A DNA stretch of 64,000 nt from Desulfoscipio gibsoniae DSM 7213 (GCF_000233715.2 NC_021184.1:186001-250000); one strand, 5' to 3'; counted from the stretch's first letter, positions 8,888-17,821 are shown. Numbers and translations are program-made. Notes: generated by a model not told the origin, from the letters alone.

Positions 8888-9235
8888 TTAGTCGATCTCC
8901 CTTTTCAGTGCATCAAAGCAAGCCTTTGCATCCGGTGAGAACTCGTGAAAGTTGATAAGTTTTTCGCACGGCTGTTCATCGCAAATAGCGCAGTTTTCCA
9001 GGCCCCTTTCGCTGCAGCACTGCCTGATCCCGCAAGTCCGGCAAAAGTCGAGCAACCTTCCTCCTACAGTAAGACATCCGTCGCAGTTGATCTCTTCGGG
9101 CTTCACATCTAACCCGAACTTCTCAGCCAACAAAGCCGAAGTCTTTTCCCTGGCGGCGTCATCATTGTTTTTGGTGGCCAAAAACGATGGGCAGTTAGAG
9201 CAGACAAGCCCGCAATAAGCGATCATTTTAGACAT
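8888..9235 (-). CDS. DUF3795 cysteine-rich protein
   Basis: A 115-residue protein beginning MSKMIAYCGLVCSNCPSFLA, the signature start of DUF3795 proteins. Ten or more cysteines form pairs (CGLVCSNC, CDGC, CRTCGIRQCC, CAICDEQPC) suited to binding zinc or an iron-sulfur cluster. The family is common in anaerobes and has no proven function. It stands alone, transcribed from about 9245 towards the hairpin at 8832-8883. The ribosome site AAAGGAG precedes the ATG. Confidence 0.85.
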   Translation of the reverse strand: MSKMIAYCGLVCSNCPSFLATKNNDDAAREKTSALLAEKFGLDVKPEEINCDGCLTVGGRLLDFCRTCGIRQCCSERGLENCAICDEQPCEKLINFHEFSPDAKACFDALKREID

Positions 9236-9396
9236 GTAGAATTTCTCCTTTCCTGTGTTTTTTTATTTCTTTTACGAAATGTTTTTTATTTACGTCAACT
9301 GTTTGATTAATTGTATCATTATGGTAAAGTTGTTGCATACGAAGCTTCCGATAATACTAATCGCTTTTATTAATAGGATAGAAGAAGGTCGGGGAA

Positions 9397-9840
9397 ATGG
9401 AAATACGTCAGTTAAAAGCTTTTGTTGCGGTAGCAAAGCTGTACAGTTTTACCCGGGCGGCGGAATTGCTTGACTATGCCCAGTCCAGTATAACGGCGCA
9501 GGTGGGTTCCCTAGAAGATGAATTAAGTACAAAGCTTTTTGAAAGGCTGGGCCGGCAGGTCGTACTAACCAAAGACGGGGAAAAGCTGTTGCCTTATGCC
9601 GAACAAATTCTCAAGCTGACCTCGGAAGCAAAGGAATTGGTTTCCAGTTCGGCAGTTCCAAGGGGAGCGTTATCTGTAGGGGCAGTGGAAACGCTTTGCA
9701 GTGTCAATATTTGCAGCAGCTTTACTAATCGGATTATTCAATTATTATCAGTCAAAAAAGCTAATGAAAGAGAGCATTGCAAAAAGGCTGGGTTTTGCAA
9801 TGGGTATTATTACCGCCCCATGGTTCTTTCTTTTTCCTGA
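9397..9840 (+). pseudogene. LysR-family regulator, truncated after the DNA-binding domain
   Basis: Residues 1-60 are a clear LysR winged helix (MEIRQLKAFVAVAKLYSFTR and AAELLDYAQSSITAQVGSLE). After about residue 100 (base 9700) homology to the substrate-binding domain ends and an unrelated tail follows. In another frame the tail region reads MKESIAKRLGFAMGIITAPW, hydrophobic like the end of a membrane protein, so two gene fragments seem joined here. It probably cannot respond to a ligand. Confidence 0.7.
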
Positions 9841-9932
9841 TATGTTTTATTGAGGACAGGTTGAGAATTAGAAAAAGTGATACCTAACATGACGCGTTTG
9901 TTGGTAAGGGTAGATTCAGCATGTTTTTTCGC

Positions 9933-9982
9933 TTGCTATAGTTTCAAGTTATGTATATACTAACTATAAAATATGTATATAC
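9933..9982 (+). promoter_or_regulatory. Promoter and paired operator boxes of the vapBC-like operon
   Basis: TTGCTA (9933-9938), a 17-base spacer and TATACT (9956-9961) form a promoter. The palindrome GTATATAC occurs at 9953-9960, on the -10 box, and again at 9975-9982. The boxes are 22 bases apart centre to centre, two helical turns, as expected for cooperative ribbon-helix-helix repressor binding. Confidence 0.6.
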
Positions 9983-9994
9983 AGGAGGAGATAA

Positions 9995-10270
9995 ATGATG
10001 GAAACTAAATTGACACCTATTAGATTTCCTACCGATCTTTTAACTGAACTAGATAAATATGTTGGTGATGGTAATAGAAGTAAGTTCATTATTGATGCTA
10101 CACGTAAAGAATTACACAGGTTAAAACAAAGGAAGGTTATTCGTAATGTGGCGGGTATTTTTAACGAGAAGGATTATCCTGAACTAAAAACATCGGAAGA
10201 CGCTTCGAACTGGGTGCGAAAGATGAGAGAAGAATCTGAAGCCAGGAGGAGAGATCTCTTTGGCGAATAA
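9995..10270 (+). CDS. Ribbon-helix-helix antitoxin (VapB/CopG-like)
   Basis: A 91-residue protein. The N-terminal part (TPIRFPTDLLTELDKYVGDG, then NRSKFIIDATRKELHR) is a ribbon-helix-helix DNA-binding domain; the charged C-terminal part (RKMREESEARRRDLFGE) would wrap the toxin. It overlaps the PIN-domain toxin gene by 11 bases, the normal antitoxin-first order of type II toxin-antitoxin systems. The ATG at 9995 follows AGGAGG at five bases. The twin GTATATAC boxes upstream are its likely autoregulatory sites. Confidence 0.8.
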   Translation: MMETKLTPIRFPTDLLTELDKYVGDGNRSKFIIDATRKELHRLKQRKVIRNVAGIFNEKDYPELKTSEDASNWVRKMREESEARRRDLFGE

Positions 10271-10649
10271 TAACGGCTTTCTTTTGGATACAACCATTCT
10301 TATAGATTTGTTTCGGGGACGGCAAGAGGCCATAGATTTCCTTGATCAATTGTTACAAGAAGGATCTCTATGTGTATGCTCAATAGTGGTGGCAGAAATT
10401 TTTTCAGGTGTTCGCCCTGAAGAGCTGTCCAAGGTTGAAGAGTTTGTTGAAGCAATGAATTACTATCCTGTTGAATATAGGACAGCAAAAAGGGCAGGCT
10501 TGTATAGGCGGGATTTTAAGAGAAAAGGAATTTCCCTTAGCATATCTGACACCCTGATTGCCACTACTGCTATCGAACATTCCCTTACCTTAGTTACGAA
10601 AAACGTACGACACTTCCCTATGACAGAATTAAGTATCATTGAACATTAG
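10260..10649 (+). CDS. PIN-domain ribonuclease toxin (VapC-like)
   Basis: A 129-residue PIN domain. The acidic residues expected for magnesium binding are visible: D in FLLDTTILIDLF near residue 10, E in VVAEIFSG near 45 and D in ISDTLIATTA near 97. VapC toxins cleave tRNA or rRNA; the target here is unknown. It starts with TTG at 10260, inside the end of the antitoxin gene, which suggests coupled translation. It appears intact. Confidence 0.8.
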   Translation: MANNNGFLLDTTILIDLFRGRQEAIDFLDQLLQEGSLCVCSIVVAEIFSGVRPEELSKVEEFVEAMNYYPVEYRTAKRAGLYRRDFKRKGISLSISDTLIATTAIEHSLTLVTKNVRHFPMTELSIIEH

Positions 10650-10777
10650 AGTTTTGTTGCCAAAAGAGAATTAATCATAATCAAACCTCGAATTATATAA
10701 ATTTCAGCTATTGAATAGTTTTTTTCTCGACATAGCCCCAACGACCATAGTGTTATGTTACCAAACCATGGTCGGTG

Positions 10778-11300
10778 CTATAGGATTTCTTCCCGCGCTT
10801 TGGCTGTTGCCTGGGTGCGGTTTTAACATTCAGCTTTGAATAAATATTATTTGCGTGCCACTTGACCGTGCCCACAGTGATGTGCAGCTTTCGAGCAATA
10901 TCGGCATTGGATAAGCTTGCGGCTATTAGCGCCATTATTTCCAGTTCGCGCTCGCTTAACGGCTCAATTGGTCCAACTCCCGGGTAACCAGCATTGCTTT
11001 GTTCCGGTGGTGGAGTAGTTTGATCAGATTTGCAGTAATCAAATGCTTTTAACAGATGATCCACGAAAACCGGTGACAAGTAACGCACTTCCCGAAGTAA
11101 CAGAGCGACATCCGGGCCTTCATCCAGGAAGGTGCGGAAATAACCTTCCGGGGCGGCAAGTTTGACAGCTTCCTCAACATAGGGGATAGCTTGTTTGATA
11201 TCGGTTAATGCCATTTGGACCAGAGCCTGGAGGATTAGAACCGTTATCAGGCTGCCATACCGCTTCCTTTCCCTGGCGAACCGTTCCAGGTTACGTGGCT
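10778..11300 (-). pseudogene. MalT-type LuxR regulator, C-terminal fragment with a frameshift
   Basis: The minus strand encodes the end of a large MalT-like regulator: helical repeat residues (LERFARERKRYGSLITVLIL from about 11300), AAPEGYFRTFLDEGP, then the LuxR helix-turn-helix PLSERELEIMALIAASLSNA and IARKLHITVGTVKWHANNIY. The N-terminal ATPase and most TPR-like repeats are missing. Near 10818-10821 one base appears lost: restoring a C gives RTQATAKAREEIL and a stop at 10778, the normal family end, whereas the present frame runs on to 10753 with an unrelated tail. Confidence 0.7.
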
Positions 11301-11370
11301 TGTTTTACAATGCTGCTGAAAAATCCGAAATTAAAAGTAAACAATTAAGTATGGTGTCCCGAAATCTGGA

Positions 11371-12081
11371 TTACTCGTTTATAAAATGAATATTGTGTTC
11401 CGTGCTTTCGTCCGTATCAATCTGAAGGTCTTCCGGTATTCGCAGATAGAGAAGCGTATCGTCAAGAAAAAAGTGGTCCGTTCTCGTGGTCGAAAAACCC
11501 ATCCCGGTAAACTGAGCCATGGTGAAGTCATGATAAAACCGGACCGCCTCCAGATGAATCCTTTCCGGCTGAATTATTTCTAACTGATTACCTTTCAGCC
11601 GAATATCCGGCGGATTAGCCAGCGTTAAACGGTCTGGTGATTTTGGCGCGTAGCTTAATACTTCCAGCTTGCCGTCGTGGACATCTTTTCTCTCCACGGC
11701 AATGAGAGTAGAATACCGTTCATAATCCGGGGCCGTTATTTTCAGGTGTTCTTCCTGATAATCAAAATTCCACCGGGCAATGATCTCGGCGCCTTCGTAC
11801 TTGCTTAACCGGCCCTCATGGAGCGCATCGTAAAACGCATTGAGCTGGGGGTCATGATAAGAATACTGTCCCGGCCCGATCTCAACGACTTCGACCGGCT
11901 CTGGCGCACCAGGTTTCGCAATCGCGTAAAACACAGGGACGGAGACAAATAAAAGGGCCATATAAAAGCCGACCACCAGGCGGGTCTTACCCGGGGAAAT
12001 GCGGACTTTGCTGAAGGCAACAAACGCAATGATAATCAGCAAAAGGAACAGCAGGGTTATCAACGAAGCCATCATTGCCAT
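11371..12081 (-). CDS. Membrane-anchored protein of unknown function in an ABC transporter operon
   Basis: A 236-residue protein with two N-terminal hydrophobic segments (about residues 4-22 and 35-54) and a soluble remainder of about 180 residues without a recognised motif. It is the last of four genes and overlaps the permease gene by 10 bases, so it is translated with the transporter. A role in assembling or tuning the transporter is possible but unproven. Confidence 0.6.
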   Translation of the reverse strand: MAMMASLITLLFLLLIIIAFVAFSKVRISPGKTRLVVGFYMALLFVSVPVFYAIAKPGAPEPVEVVEIGPGQYSYHDPQLNAFYDALHEGRLSKYEGAEIIARWNFDYQEEHLKITAPDYERYSTLIAVERKDVHDGKLEVLSYAPKSPDRLTLANPPDIRLKGNQLEIIQPERIHLEAVRFYHDFTMAQFTGMGFSTTRTDHFFLDDTLLYLRIPEDLQIDTDESTEHNIHFINE

Positions 12082-12833
12082 TTCCTGACCTCCATTCTAT
12101 TGAACAACAGAATTACACATCCAAAAATAATGGCCGATACAAGGACAACTTTCAGGGCGAGGAGCGCGTGGGAACTCTCTGTGGAAAACCATTCAATGGC
12201 GCTGATCAGTGTGTGGGCCTCGCCGGTGCTTCGGGCCTCCACAAACAATGTGCCAAAAAACAGACCCGGTAGCAGCACAACAAAAGCAGGGTGCCGTTGC
12301 GTCAGCATGCCGACAGAATAGCCGATGATGCTGAGAAGCGCTGCATAGAGGGTGGCGGCGAAGATGCCGCTCAGCAAAGCAGACGGCGCAATCCAAAAGG
12401 CGGGACCGGCATCCACGCCGCCATGGGAAAAAAACAAGACCACACGCAACAGTAGGCCGCATAATGTGGCGGTAACCCCGCCGATGACGGCGGCGGTGAG
12501 CAGAAAGGCCAGGCTGGAAAGGTGGCTGCTCAGTCTGTTTGAGACAAAGGTGAAGTCCGTTTTGAACCCGTTGTTAGCCATACTGATTCCGATACTAAAA
12601 GCCCAGATTAAAGTAAAGACAATGATCATATCGCCGGTGATATATTTTATGGTGTAAAATATGCCCTGACTGCTACCTCCCGAGGAGCCGCCCACGCCAT
12701 TAAGGGAGAGGAGAAACGCCAGCAACTGCACCGCAATCAAGGTGAAGAACAGGCCCGCGTGGGCTTTTGTTTTGTAGTGATACTGCGTTTTCACTACGGT
12801 CAGTGCGCTAGTTTCGGTCAAAGACATCATCAA
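12072..12833 (-). CDS. ABC transporter permease (ABC-2 type)
   Basis: A 253-residue protein with about six hydrophobic segments (for example AGLFFTLIAVQLLAFLLSL near 25-45, MIIVFTLIWAFSIGISMA near 75, and a last segment ALKVVLVSAIIFGCVILLF near 227-245). Its position directly after the ATPase gene, which it overlaps by 26 bases, supports the pairing. Transporters under YtrA-type regulators are often linked to cell-envelope antibiotics; the substrate here is unknown. Confidence 0.7.
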   Translation of the reverse strand: MMMSLTETSALTVVKTQYHYKTKAHAGLFFTLIAVQLLAFLLSLNGVGGSSGGSSQGIFYTIKYITGDMIIVFTLIWAFSIGISMANNGFKTDFTFVSNRLSSHLSSLAFLLTAAVIGGVTATLCGLLLRVVLFFSHGGVDAGPAFWIAPSALLSGIFAATLYAALLSIIGYSVGMLTQRHPAFVVLLPGLFFGTLFVEARSTGEAHTLISAIEWFSTESSHALLALKVVLVSAIIFGCVILLFNRMEVRKWQ

Positions 12834-13710
12834 TCCCTCCTTTGTTCCGCGCCGTCAGGTACACACAGAGATCGTCGGTGCCCACCGGTGAAACTGCCAC
12901 GCCTTCGAGGCGGGCCTTTTGCAGTTCCTCTTCTGCAAATTGGTTGCGGACGGCCAGATACACGCTGTCCTTCCCCAGCTTTTTACGGTGGAAGACCTCG
13001 GCTTTTCCGGCCATCTCCACAATAGTTTCTTCTTTGCCCTGCAGTCCGACGGCGTATTCTTTCAACTCATCGATAGGCATATGTAGGCATTTTTCGCCGT
13101 CTTTGATCAGTAAAAGATCATCTAAAATGTCGTTGATTTCATTTAATAAGTGACTGGATAGAATGACGGTACGCGGGTGTTGCATGAAGTCTTTTAACAG
13201 TGCCCGGTAAAAATCTTTCCGCACCGCCGCGTCCATGCCGGTGGTTGGTTCATCAAAGATGGTCAGCGGACAGCGGGCGGCGAGGCCGAGAATCGCATTA
13301 AACGCGCTGCGCATGCCTTTGGAAAGCTTGCTGTGGTATTGTCCGGAATGCAGATTGAAGTATGCGAACAGCCCCACGGCTAGTTTATGGTCCCAATGCG
13401 CATAGAAGCGGCCCGCGGATTCCAGAATTTCGCCGAGATTCATTGACGCCGGTAAGACCATGTTTTCATCCACAAAAATCATGTTGGCGGAAACCTTGAT
13501 ATTGTTAAATGGGTTTTCCGAGAAAACCTGAATACTGCCTGCATTAGGGAGCAGGTATCCGGCAATCATCTTCAGCAGCGTTGTTTTCCCGGCGCCGTTT
13601 CGTCCGATGAGCCCTGTGATCGTATTGGGTCTCAGCGTAAAAGACAGGTTATTGACCGCCGTGGTTCGCCCAAATGCTTTTGTCAGCCCGCTGCACTCAA
13701 CGACATTCAT
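12808..13710 (-). CDS. ABC transporter ATP-binding protein
   Basis: A 300-residue ATPase. Walker A is GRNGAGKTTLLK near residues 38-49. The signature position reads LSKGMRSAFN near 134, a variant of LSGGQ with Lys for Gly. Walker B is LTIFDEPTTGMD near 154-165, and the switch His lies in VILSSHLLNEI near 187. A C-terminal extension of about 90 residues follows. It overlaps the regulator gene by four bases and drives the permease at 12072-12833. Confidence 0.85.
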   Translation of the reverse strand: MNVVECSGLTKAFGRTTAVNNLSFTLRPNTITGLIGRNGAGKTTLLKMIAGYLLPNAGSIQVFSENPFNNIKVSANMIFVDENMVLPASMNLGEILESAGRFYAHWDHKLAVGLFAYFNLHSGQYHSKLSKGMRSAFNAILGLAARCPLTIFDEPTTGMDAAVRKDFYRALLKDFMQHPRTVILSSHLLNEINDILDDLLLIKDGEKCLHMPIDELKEYAVGLQGKEETIVEMAGKAEVFHRKKLGKDSVYLAVRNQFAEEELQKARLEGVAVSPVGTDDLCVYLTARNKGGIDDVFDRN

Positions 13711-14099
13711 TCATGATCCCTCCTCCGTTGCGCCTGAAGGTCGGTCGTTCTTATCATACTGATTAATTCGTCTTCATCAACGTCCAGGCGCTTTGCTTCG
13801 GCGACCAACTCCAATACCAGTTGCTTTAGGTTGCGGTTTATTCGTTTGCTGCGAATGGCTGCTCTGGCGTGGGAAGACACAAACATGCCAAGCCCCCTTT
13901 TCTTGTACAAGAGTTTTTCGTTGGCCAGAATGTTCAACCCTTTGGCAGCGGTGGCCGGGTTGATGTTGAACATGTCCGCTAATTGGTACTGGGAATACAT
14001 TTTTTCATCGCCCGCGATGTTGCCGTTTAGAATCTCCGTTTCCAGCCATTCTGCAATCTGGACATAAATTGGCTTCAGACTGTCTGTATCCAGCAGCAA
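13707..14099 (-). CDS. GntR-family regulator, YtrA subfamily
   Basis: A 130-residue repressor with an N-terminal winged helix (PIYVQIAEWLETEILNGNIA, then SQYQLADMFNINPATAAKGL) and a short helical C-terminus, the size typical of YtrA-type regulators of ABC operons. The start is TTG at 14099 after GGAGGTGA. It is the first gene of the operon and its own promoter contains a perfect palindrome (14123-14160). A truncated copy of its first 35 codons with the same promoter lies at 17822-18016. Confidence 0.85.
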   Translation of the reverse strand: MLLDTDSLKPIYVQIAEWLETEILNGNIAGDEKMYSQYQLADMFNINPATAAKGLNILANEKLLYKKRGLGMFVSSHARAAIRSKRINRNLKQLVLELVAEAKRLDVDEDELISMIRTTDLQAQRRRDHE

Positions 14100-14122
14100 A
14101 CGATCACCTCCCCGTCGCCTTG

Positions 14123-14180
14123 GTAGTATAGTGCATTACATCTGTAATGCACTATACTACGGTCTCTGCTTTGCTGTCAA
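14123..14180 (-). promoter_or_regulatory. Promoter with perfect palindromic operator of the GntR/ABC operon
   Basis: GTAGTATAGTGCATTACA at 14123-14140 and its exact complement at 14143-14160 are separated by two bases. On the minus strand TTGACA (14175-14180), an 18-base spacer and TATAGT (14151-14156) form a promoter whose -10 box lies inside the operator. GntR binding would block transcription directly. Confidence 0.75.
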
Positions 14181-14583
14181 TAGAAAAATGCTGATAAATC
14201 ATATTTCTCTCCCCTGGAAAACTGCGGTTTTGACCGAGGGATTAAGGTTATTTAATGGACCATGATTTGAAAAATATTTGGGATAACAGTAAAGTATTGA
14301 TTAAGTACCGTTTTTCCCGGGAAAGGCAGGCTTTTAAGAAGGGTAAGTGCGGCGCCAAGCTAGGACCAAAACCTCCCGAGCATTAGCGGTTCGGTGCTAC
14401 GTGCCTTTATACAAAGGTCCTCTTGATCTCCCGTTGATAAAAAAATAAAGCAGCGTTAACGGCAACATGTGACCATTGAAACGTACTGGTTATAGAATCG
14501 GCCAGAGAGTTGGTGATGATTAATGTCAGATAATATATAACAAAAACAAGCTAATTTGCTTGAATATATTTACTTTTTGTTGT

Positions 14584-14635
14584 ATTATTAAATCTAATTT
14601 ATGTGATAAAAATCACATAAATTAGATTTAATAAT
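14584..14635. repeat. Perfect 24-bp inverted repeat just before the DUF4143 ATPase gene
   Basis: Arms 14584-14607 and 14612-14635 are exact complements around the loop AAAA; each arm contains TTTATGTGAT or its complement. The right arm ends next to the ribosome site of the ATPase gene. It is AT-rich and lacks a T-run, so it looks more like an operator or attenuating hairpin than a terminator. The preceding 14181-14583 shows no gene. Confidence 0.75.
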
Positions 14636-14649
14636 GGGAAGTGATTGTT

Positions 14650-16095
14650 TTGGAGAGATTAATTTTAGATGATTTGTTGCAATGGAAACAATCAAGATAC
14701 AGGAAACCGTTGATGTTAAAAGGAGTTCGCCAGGTTGGGAAAACGTGGATATTAAACGAATTCGGTAGACGATACTATGATAACATTGCTTACTTTAACT
14801 TTGATGAGCAGGAAGAATTAGTATCTTTTTTTGAAACGACCAAAGATGTGAAAAGAATTTTACAAAACTTAACGATGGTGAATGGCTCACCAATTTTGAC
14901 GGAAAAAACCTTAATTATATTTGATGAGATACAGGAGTGCAACAAGGCACTCAATACACTAAAGTATTTCTGCGAGAAAGCGCCGGAGTATCATATAGCC
15001 TGTGCAGGTTCGCTTTTAGGAATTACCCTGTCCAAGCCTTCATCATTTCCTGTAGGTAAAGTTGACTTTATGACTATCAATCCAATGAGCTTTACTGAAT
15101 TTTTAATCGCCAATGGTGACGAAAATTTAGTGGATTATATGGAAAGTATTGATGTAATTGAACCGATACCCGAAATATTTTTTAATCCATTGCAAGAGAA
15201 GCTTAAAATGTATTTTATAACGGGGGGTATGCCCGAAGCTGTTCGCTCCTGGACGGAAGAAAGGGATACAGGACTTGTTCAAACCACATTAAAAAATATT
15301 TTAAATGCATATGAACTTGATTTTTCTAAACATGCCGAAATAAAAGATATTGCAAAGCTGGGGTTGATATGGAATTCCATTCCTTCACAACTCGCCAGAG
15401 AAAACAAGAAATTCTTATATAGTGCAGTAAAAGAAGGTGCAAGGGCGAGAGAATATGAAGATGCATTGACCTGGCTGTGCAATGCAGGTATGGCATACAA
15501 GATATATAGAAGTGCAAAACCCGGGCTTCCCATGTCTGCTTATGATGACCTGAAAGCTTTTAAATTATATGCCGTAGATACTGGACTGTTGCGTAGATTG
15601 GCACTCCTTGACCCTATTGCATTTAATGAAGGTGCCCGTCTGTTTACTGAATTTAAAGGCGCATTGACCGAAAACTTTGTATTACAAGGTTTAGCAGCGA
15701 AATACGAGGCAGTACCGAGATACTGGACATCAGGAGGACAGGCAGAAGTCGATTTCATCATCCAACGTGGGAATGATATTATTCCAATTGAGGTAAAAGC
15801 TGATCAGAATATTAACAGCAGAAGTCTCACGTTGTATGGGCAAAAATATGAAGCTGAAACAAAAATACGGTTAAGATTTTCACTTAGGAATCTGAAACAA
15901 GACGGAAACTTATTAAATATCCCGCTTTTTATGATCGATTATGTAGATAAGCTTATAGAGCTGGGAATGAAAAAAAAAGAGATATTGAGAAAGGATAAAA
16001 ATCAAAAAACTTTCTCTGGAATTATTATAAGTCAGTTGACATTTAGAAGAAGTACGAAAACACATTTTTATTTTAGAAACTTCGGAACTAATTAG
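14650..16095 (+). CDS. AAA+ ATPase with DUF4143 (AAA_14 family), 3' end altered by an IS
   Basis: About 481 residues. Walker A is GVRQVGKTWIL near residues 25-35, Walker B is LIIFDEIQEC near 95, and the C-terminal DUF4143 domain includes VDFIIQRGNDIIPIEVKA, a PD-(D/E)XK-like core. Family members often behave as accessory or defence-related ATPases of unknown role. TTG at 14650 is preferred because family proteins begin MERLIL; GTG at 14641 is an alternative. The stop TAG at 16093-16095 uses the first two bases of the inserted IS. Without the IS the frame would continue YDSPYLT and stop near 17780. Confidence 0.8.
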   Translation: MERLILDDLLQWKQSRYRKPLMLKGVRQVGKTWILNEFGRRYYDNIAYFNFDEQEELVSFFETTKDVKRILQNLTMVNGSPILTEKTLIIFDEIQECNKALNTLKYFCEKAPEYHIACAGSLLGITLSKPSSFPVGKVDFMTINPMSFTEFLIANGDENLVDYMESIDVIEPIPEIFFNPLQEKLKMYFITGGMPEAVRSWTEERDTGLVQTTLKNILNAYELDFSKHAEIKDIAKLGLIWNSIPSQLARENKKFLYSAVKEGARAREYEDALTWLCNAGMAYKIYRSAKPGLPMSAYDDLKAFKLYAVDTGLLRRLALLDPIAFNEGARLFTEFKGALTENFVLQGLAAKYEAVPRYWTSGGQAEVDFIIQRGNDIIPIEVKADQNINSRSLTLYGQKYEAETKIRLRFSLRNLKQDGNLLNIPLFMIDYVDKLIELGMKKKEILRKDKNQKTFSGIIISQLTFRRSTKTHFYFRNFGTN

Positions 16096-17757
16096 GGCTT
16101 GCTGAACCGAACTTATTTTAATTAAAACAGTATAATAACGGTTCTTGAAAACCCAGATTATACCGAAACAGACGCCGCATAAAAAAGAACAAAAGAACAC
16201 GGAGCCTACGTTCCAAATTCATTACTAGGAACTGCAGGCAGATCACGCTTTCGGCGGTCTCTTTTAGACGTGCCATAATACGTGCCAATCCATAGCGACG
16301 CTTGCCTTCTCCGAATTTCGCTTCTACAGCATTGCGTTCGCTGGCATCTTGCCGTTCTATGCGTCTCTGTTCTCTCTGTAGTACTTTATCAATCAGTGGT
16401 CTTCCTAGCCGTGGTCCACTGAGCCGTATGTTATATCTATCGCAGAAGCGCAGGTTTTCCCTATTCCGGTATATTTTGTCTGCCTGAACGGCTTCAGGGT
16501 AGTACCCGTACTTTTGGCGGTAATATTCCACCGATTCTTGCAAGGTTACTCCTTCATTGAAGGCATCCCAACTCAGCGTTTCCACGAAGGCGTAGCCATC
16601 TACCATACTGATAGCGACTTTCGCGCCGAACTCGACATCAGCCGTGGCCTTACCTCGGACAATGGGACGCACATGCGGCTGGCTGATGCTTACAATGCGA
16701 TCATTTATCTTGTGTTTGCGGTAGGTATACATATGGAGTTGTTGTTCATAGACCATACGTATGGTGCGCAATGTATCCTGTTGTTTCTGACTCAGACCAT
16801 GACTATCACCGGCCATAGCTAGTAGGCGGTCTACAGCACTTAGGTTGCGCCTCACATAGCGCAGCTGCTTGCCGATGGCTTTTCGGATAGCTTTTTTACC
16901 AGGCTTTCTGTTGTGAACAATGTTAAGGTAGGCTTTACGAGCTATTTGACGATAAGTACGTGGTCTTCTACCTGGCTTACCAAGAGTCTTGTGCACGAGA
17001 TCGATAATGTTATCCAACTTCTCCCTAGCTTCGTTAAGCAAGGATAAGTCAGTGGGGTAGCGTATGTCTGCCGGGGCGCAGGTGGCATCCAAGATGAGTT
17101 TGCCTTTGTTTGCCGGATATACCTCAAAAGAAGAGGCTTTGCTTTTTGGGCTATTTGGTTCTTTCGCGTGCGTTTTTTTGCCACCTGAAGGTGGTTTAGG
17201 CTTGTTGTCATCGTCCTTCTTTTGCTCTTCCGCTTTCTTGGCGGCACGACAGATTTCTTCGTTGATATCTTTTAGGGTTTCAGAGCCAAAACGCTTACGA
17301 AAGTGGACCATTAGTGAAGAATCAAATGGTGGCCGATCATGGTATTCCCTTAGACCGATGAAGTATTGTAAGTACGGATTCTCAGTGATCTGCTCCACTG
17401 TTTCACGGTCACTATAGCCACATTTCTCTTTAATGATTAAGGCACCAAGGGCCATTCTGACGGGTTTAGCCAACTGTCCACGGTTGCTGGGAAAAAGATT
17501 GGCATAGCGTTCTTCGATGCTTTCCCAGGGGATAATTTTAGCTAGTTTTACCCAGCGGTTATCAGCTCTTAATTTGCCTTCAAAAGGCAATATAAATTCT
17601 TCAAGATAATATTGGTTTTCCACTTTACGGAACATATTTTTTGCCTCCAGGTGCACGGTTTTTGCAATCTTTACCGCATTTTCCATGCATCTTATTTCGA
17701 CAAATATGCTCCTAAATCCTTGATTTTATTGGGTTTTTGTTTGGTTCAGCAAGTCCT
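16094..17757. mobile_element. IS1182-type insertion sequence with terminal repeats and AATT duplication
   Basis: The left end AGGGCTTGCTGAACCGAAC at 16094 and the right end, whose complement reads AGGACTTGCTGAACCAAAC up to 17757, are imperfect 19-base inverted repeats. Both are flanked by AATT (16090-16093 and 17758-17761), a target duplication showing the boundaries. One transposase gene fills the element on the minus strand. A decayed copy of one end lies at 27518-27645. Confidence 0.85.
16118..17686 (-). CDS. Transposase (IS1182-like, DDE type)
   Basis: A 522-residue transposase. The N-terminal DUF772-type region includes LAKPVRMALGALIIKEKCGY and PYLQYFIGL. A charged, low-complexity linker (about 150-190) precedes the DDE core: LILDATCAPADIRYPTDL with the first Asp, AISMVDGYAFVETLSWDAFN and the C-terminal RNAVEAKFGEGKRRYGLARI with the Glu. 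Its length matches IS1182 members of 450-550 residues. No frameshift is visible and both IS ends are present, so the element may still be active. Confidence 0.85.
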   Translation of the reverse strand: MENAVKIAKTVHLEAKNMFRKVENQYYLEEFILPFEGKLRADNRWVKLAKIIPWESIEERYANLFPSNRGQLAKPVRMALGALIIKEKCGYSDRETVEQITENPYLQYFIGLREYHDRPPFDSSLMVHFRKRFGSETLKDINEEICRAAKKAEEQKKDDDNKPKPPSGGKKTHAKEPNSPKSKASSFEVYPANKGKLILDATCAPADIRYPTDLSLLNEAREKLDNIIDLVHKTLGKPGRRPRTYRQIARKAYLNIVHNRKPGKKAIRKAIGKQLRYVRRNLSAVDRLLAMAGDSHGLSQKQQDTLRTIRMVYEQQLHMYTYRKHKINDRIVSISQPHVRPIVRGKATADVEFGAKVAISMVDGYAFVETLSWDAFNEGVTLQESVEYYRQKYGYYPEAVQADKIYRNRENLRFCDRYNIRLSGPRLGRPLIDKVLQREQRRIERQDASERNAVEAKFGEGKRRYGLARIMARLKETAESVICLQFLVMNLERRLRVLLFFFMRRLFRYNLGFQEPLLYCFN

Positions 17758-17821
17758 AATTATGATTCACCATATTTAACGTGAAACATATATGAAAAGT
17801 ATATTGCAAAAAAAATCACTT

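Noticed and set aside
8722..8955. 77-codon plus-strand frame after the methyltransferase remnant
   Set aside because: It runs through the bidirectional terminator hairpin and into the end of the DUF3795 gene on the other strand.
9255..9473. Hydrophobic 72-codon frame before the LysR remnant
   Set aside because: It overlaps the LysR start in another frame and consists of low-complexity AT-rich sequence.
14340..14420. G+C-rich patch considered as a possible RNA gene
   Set aside because: No tRNA-like cloverleaf or conserved motif could be drawn.
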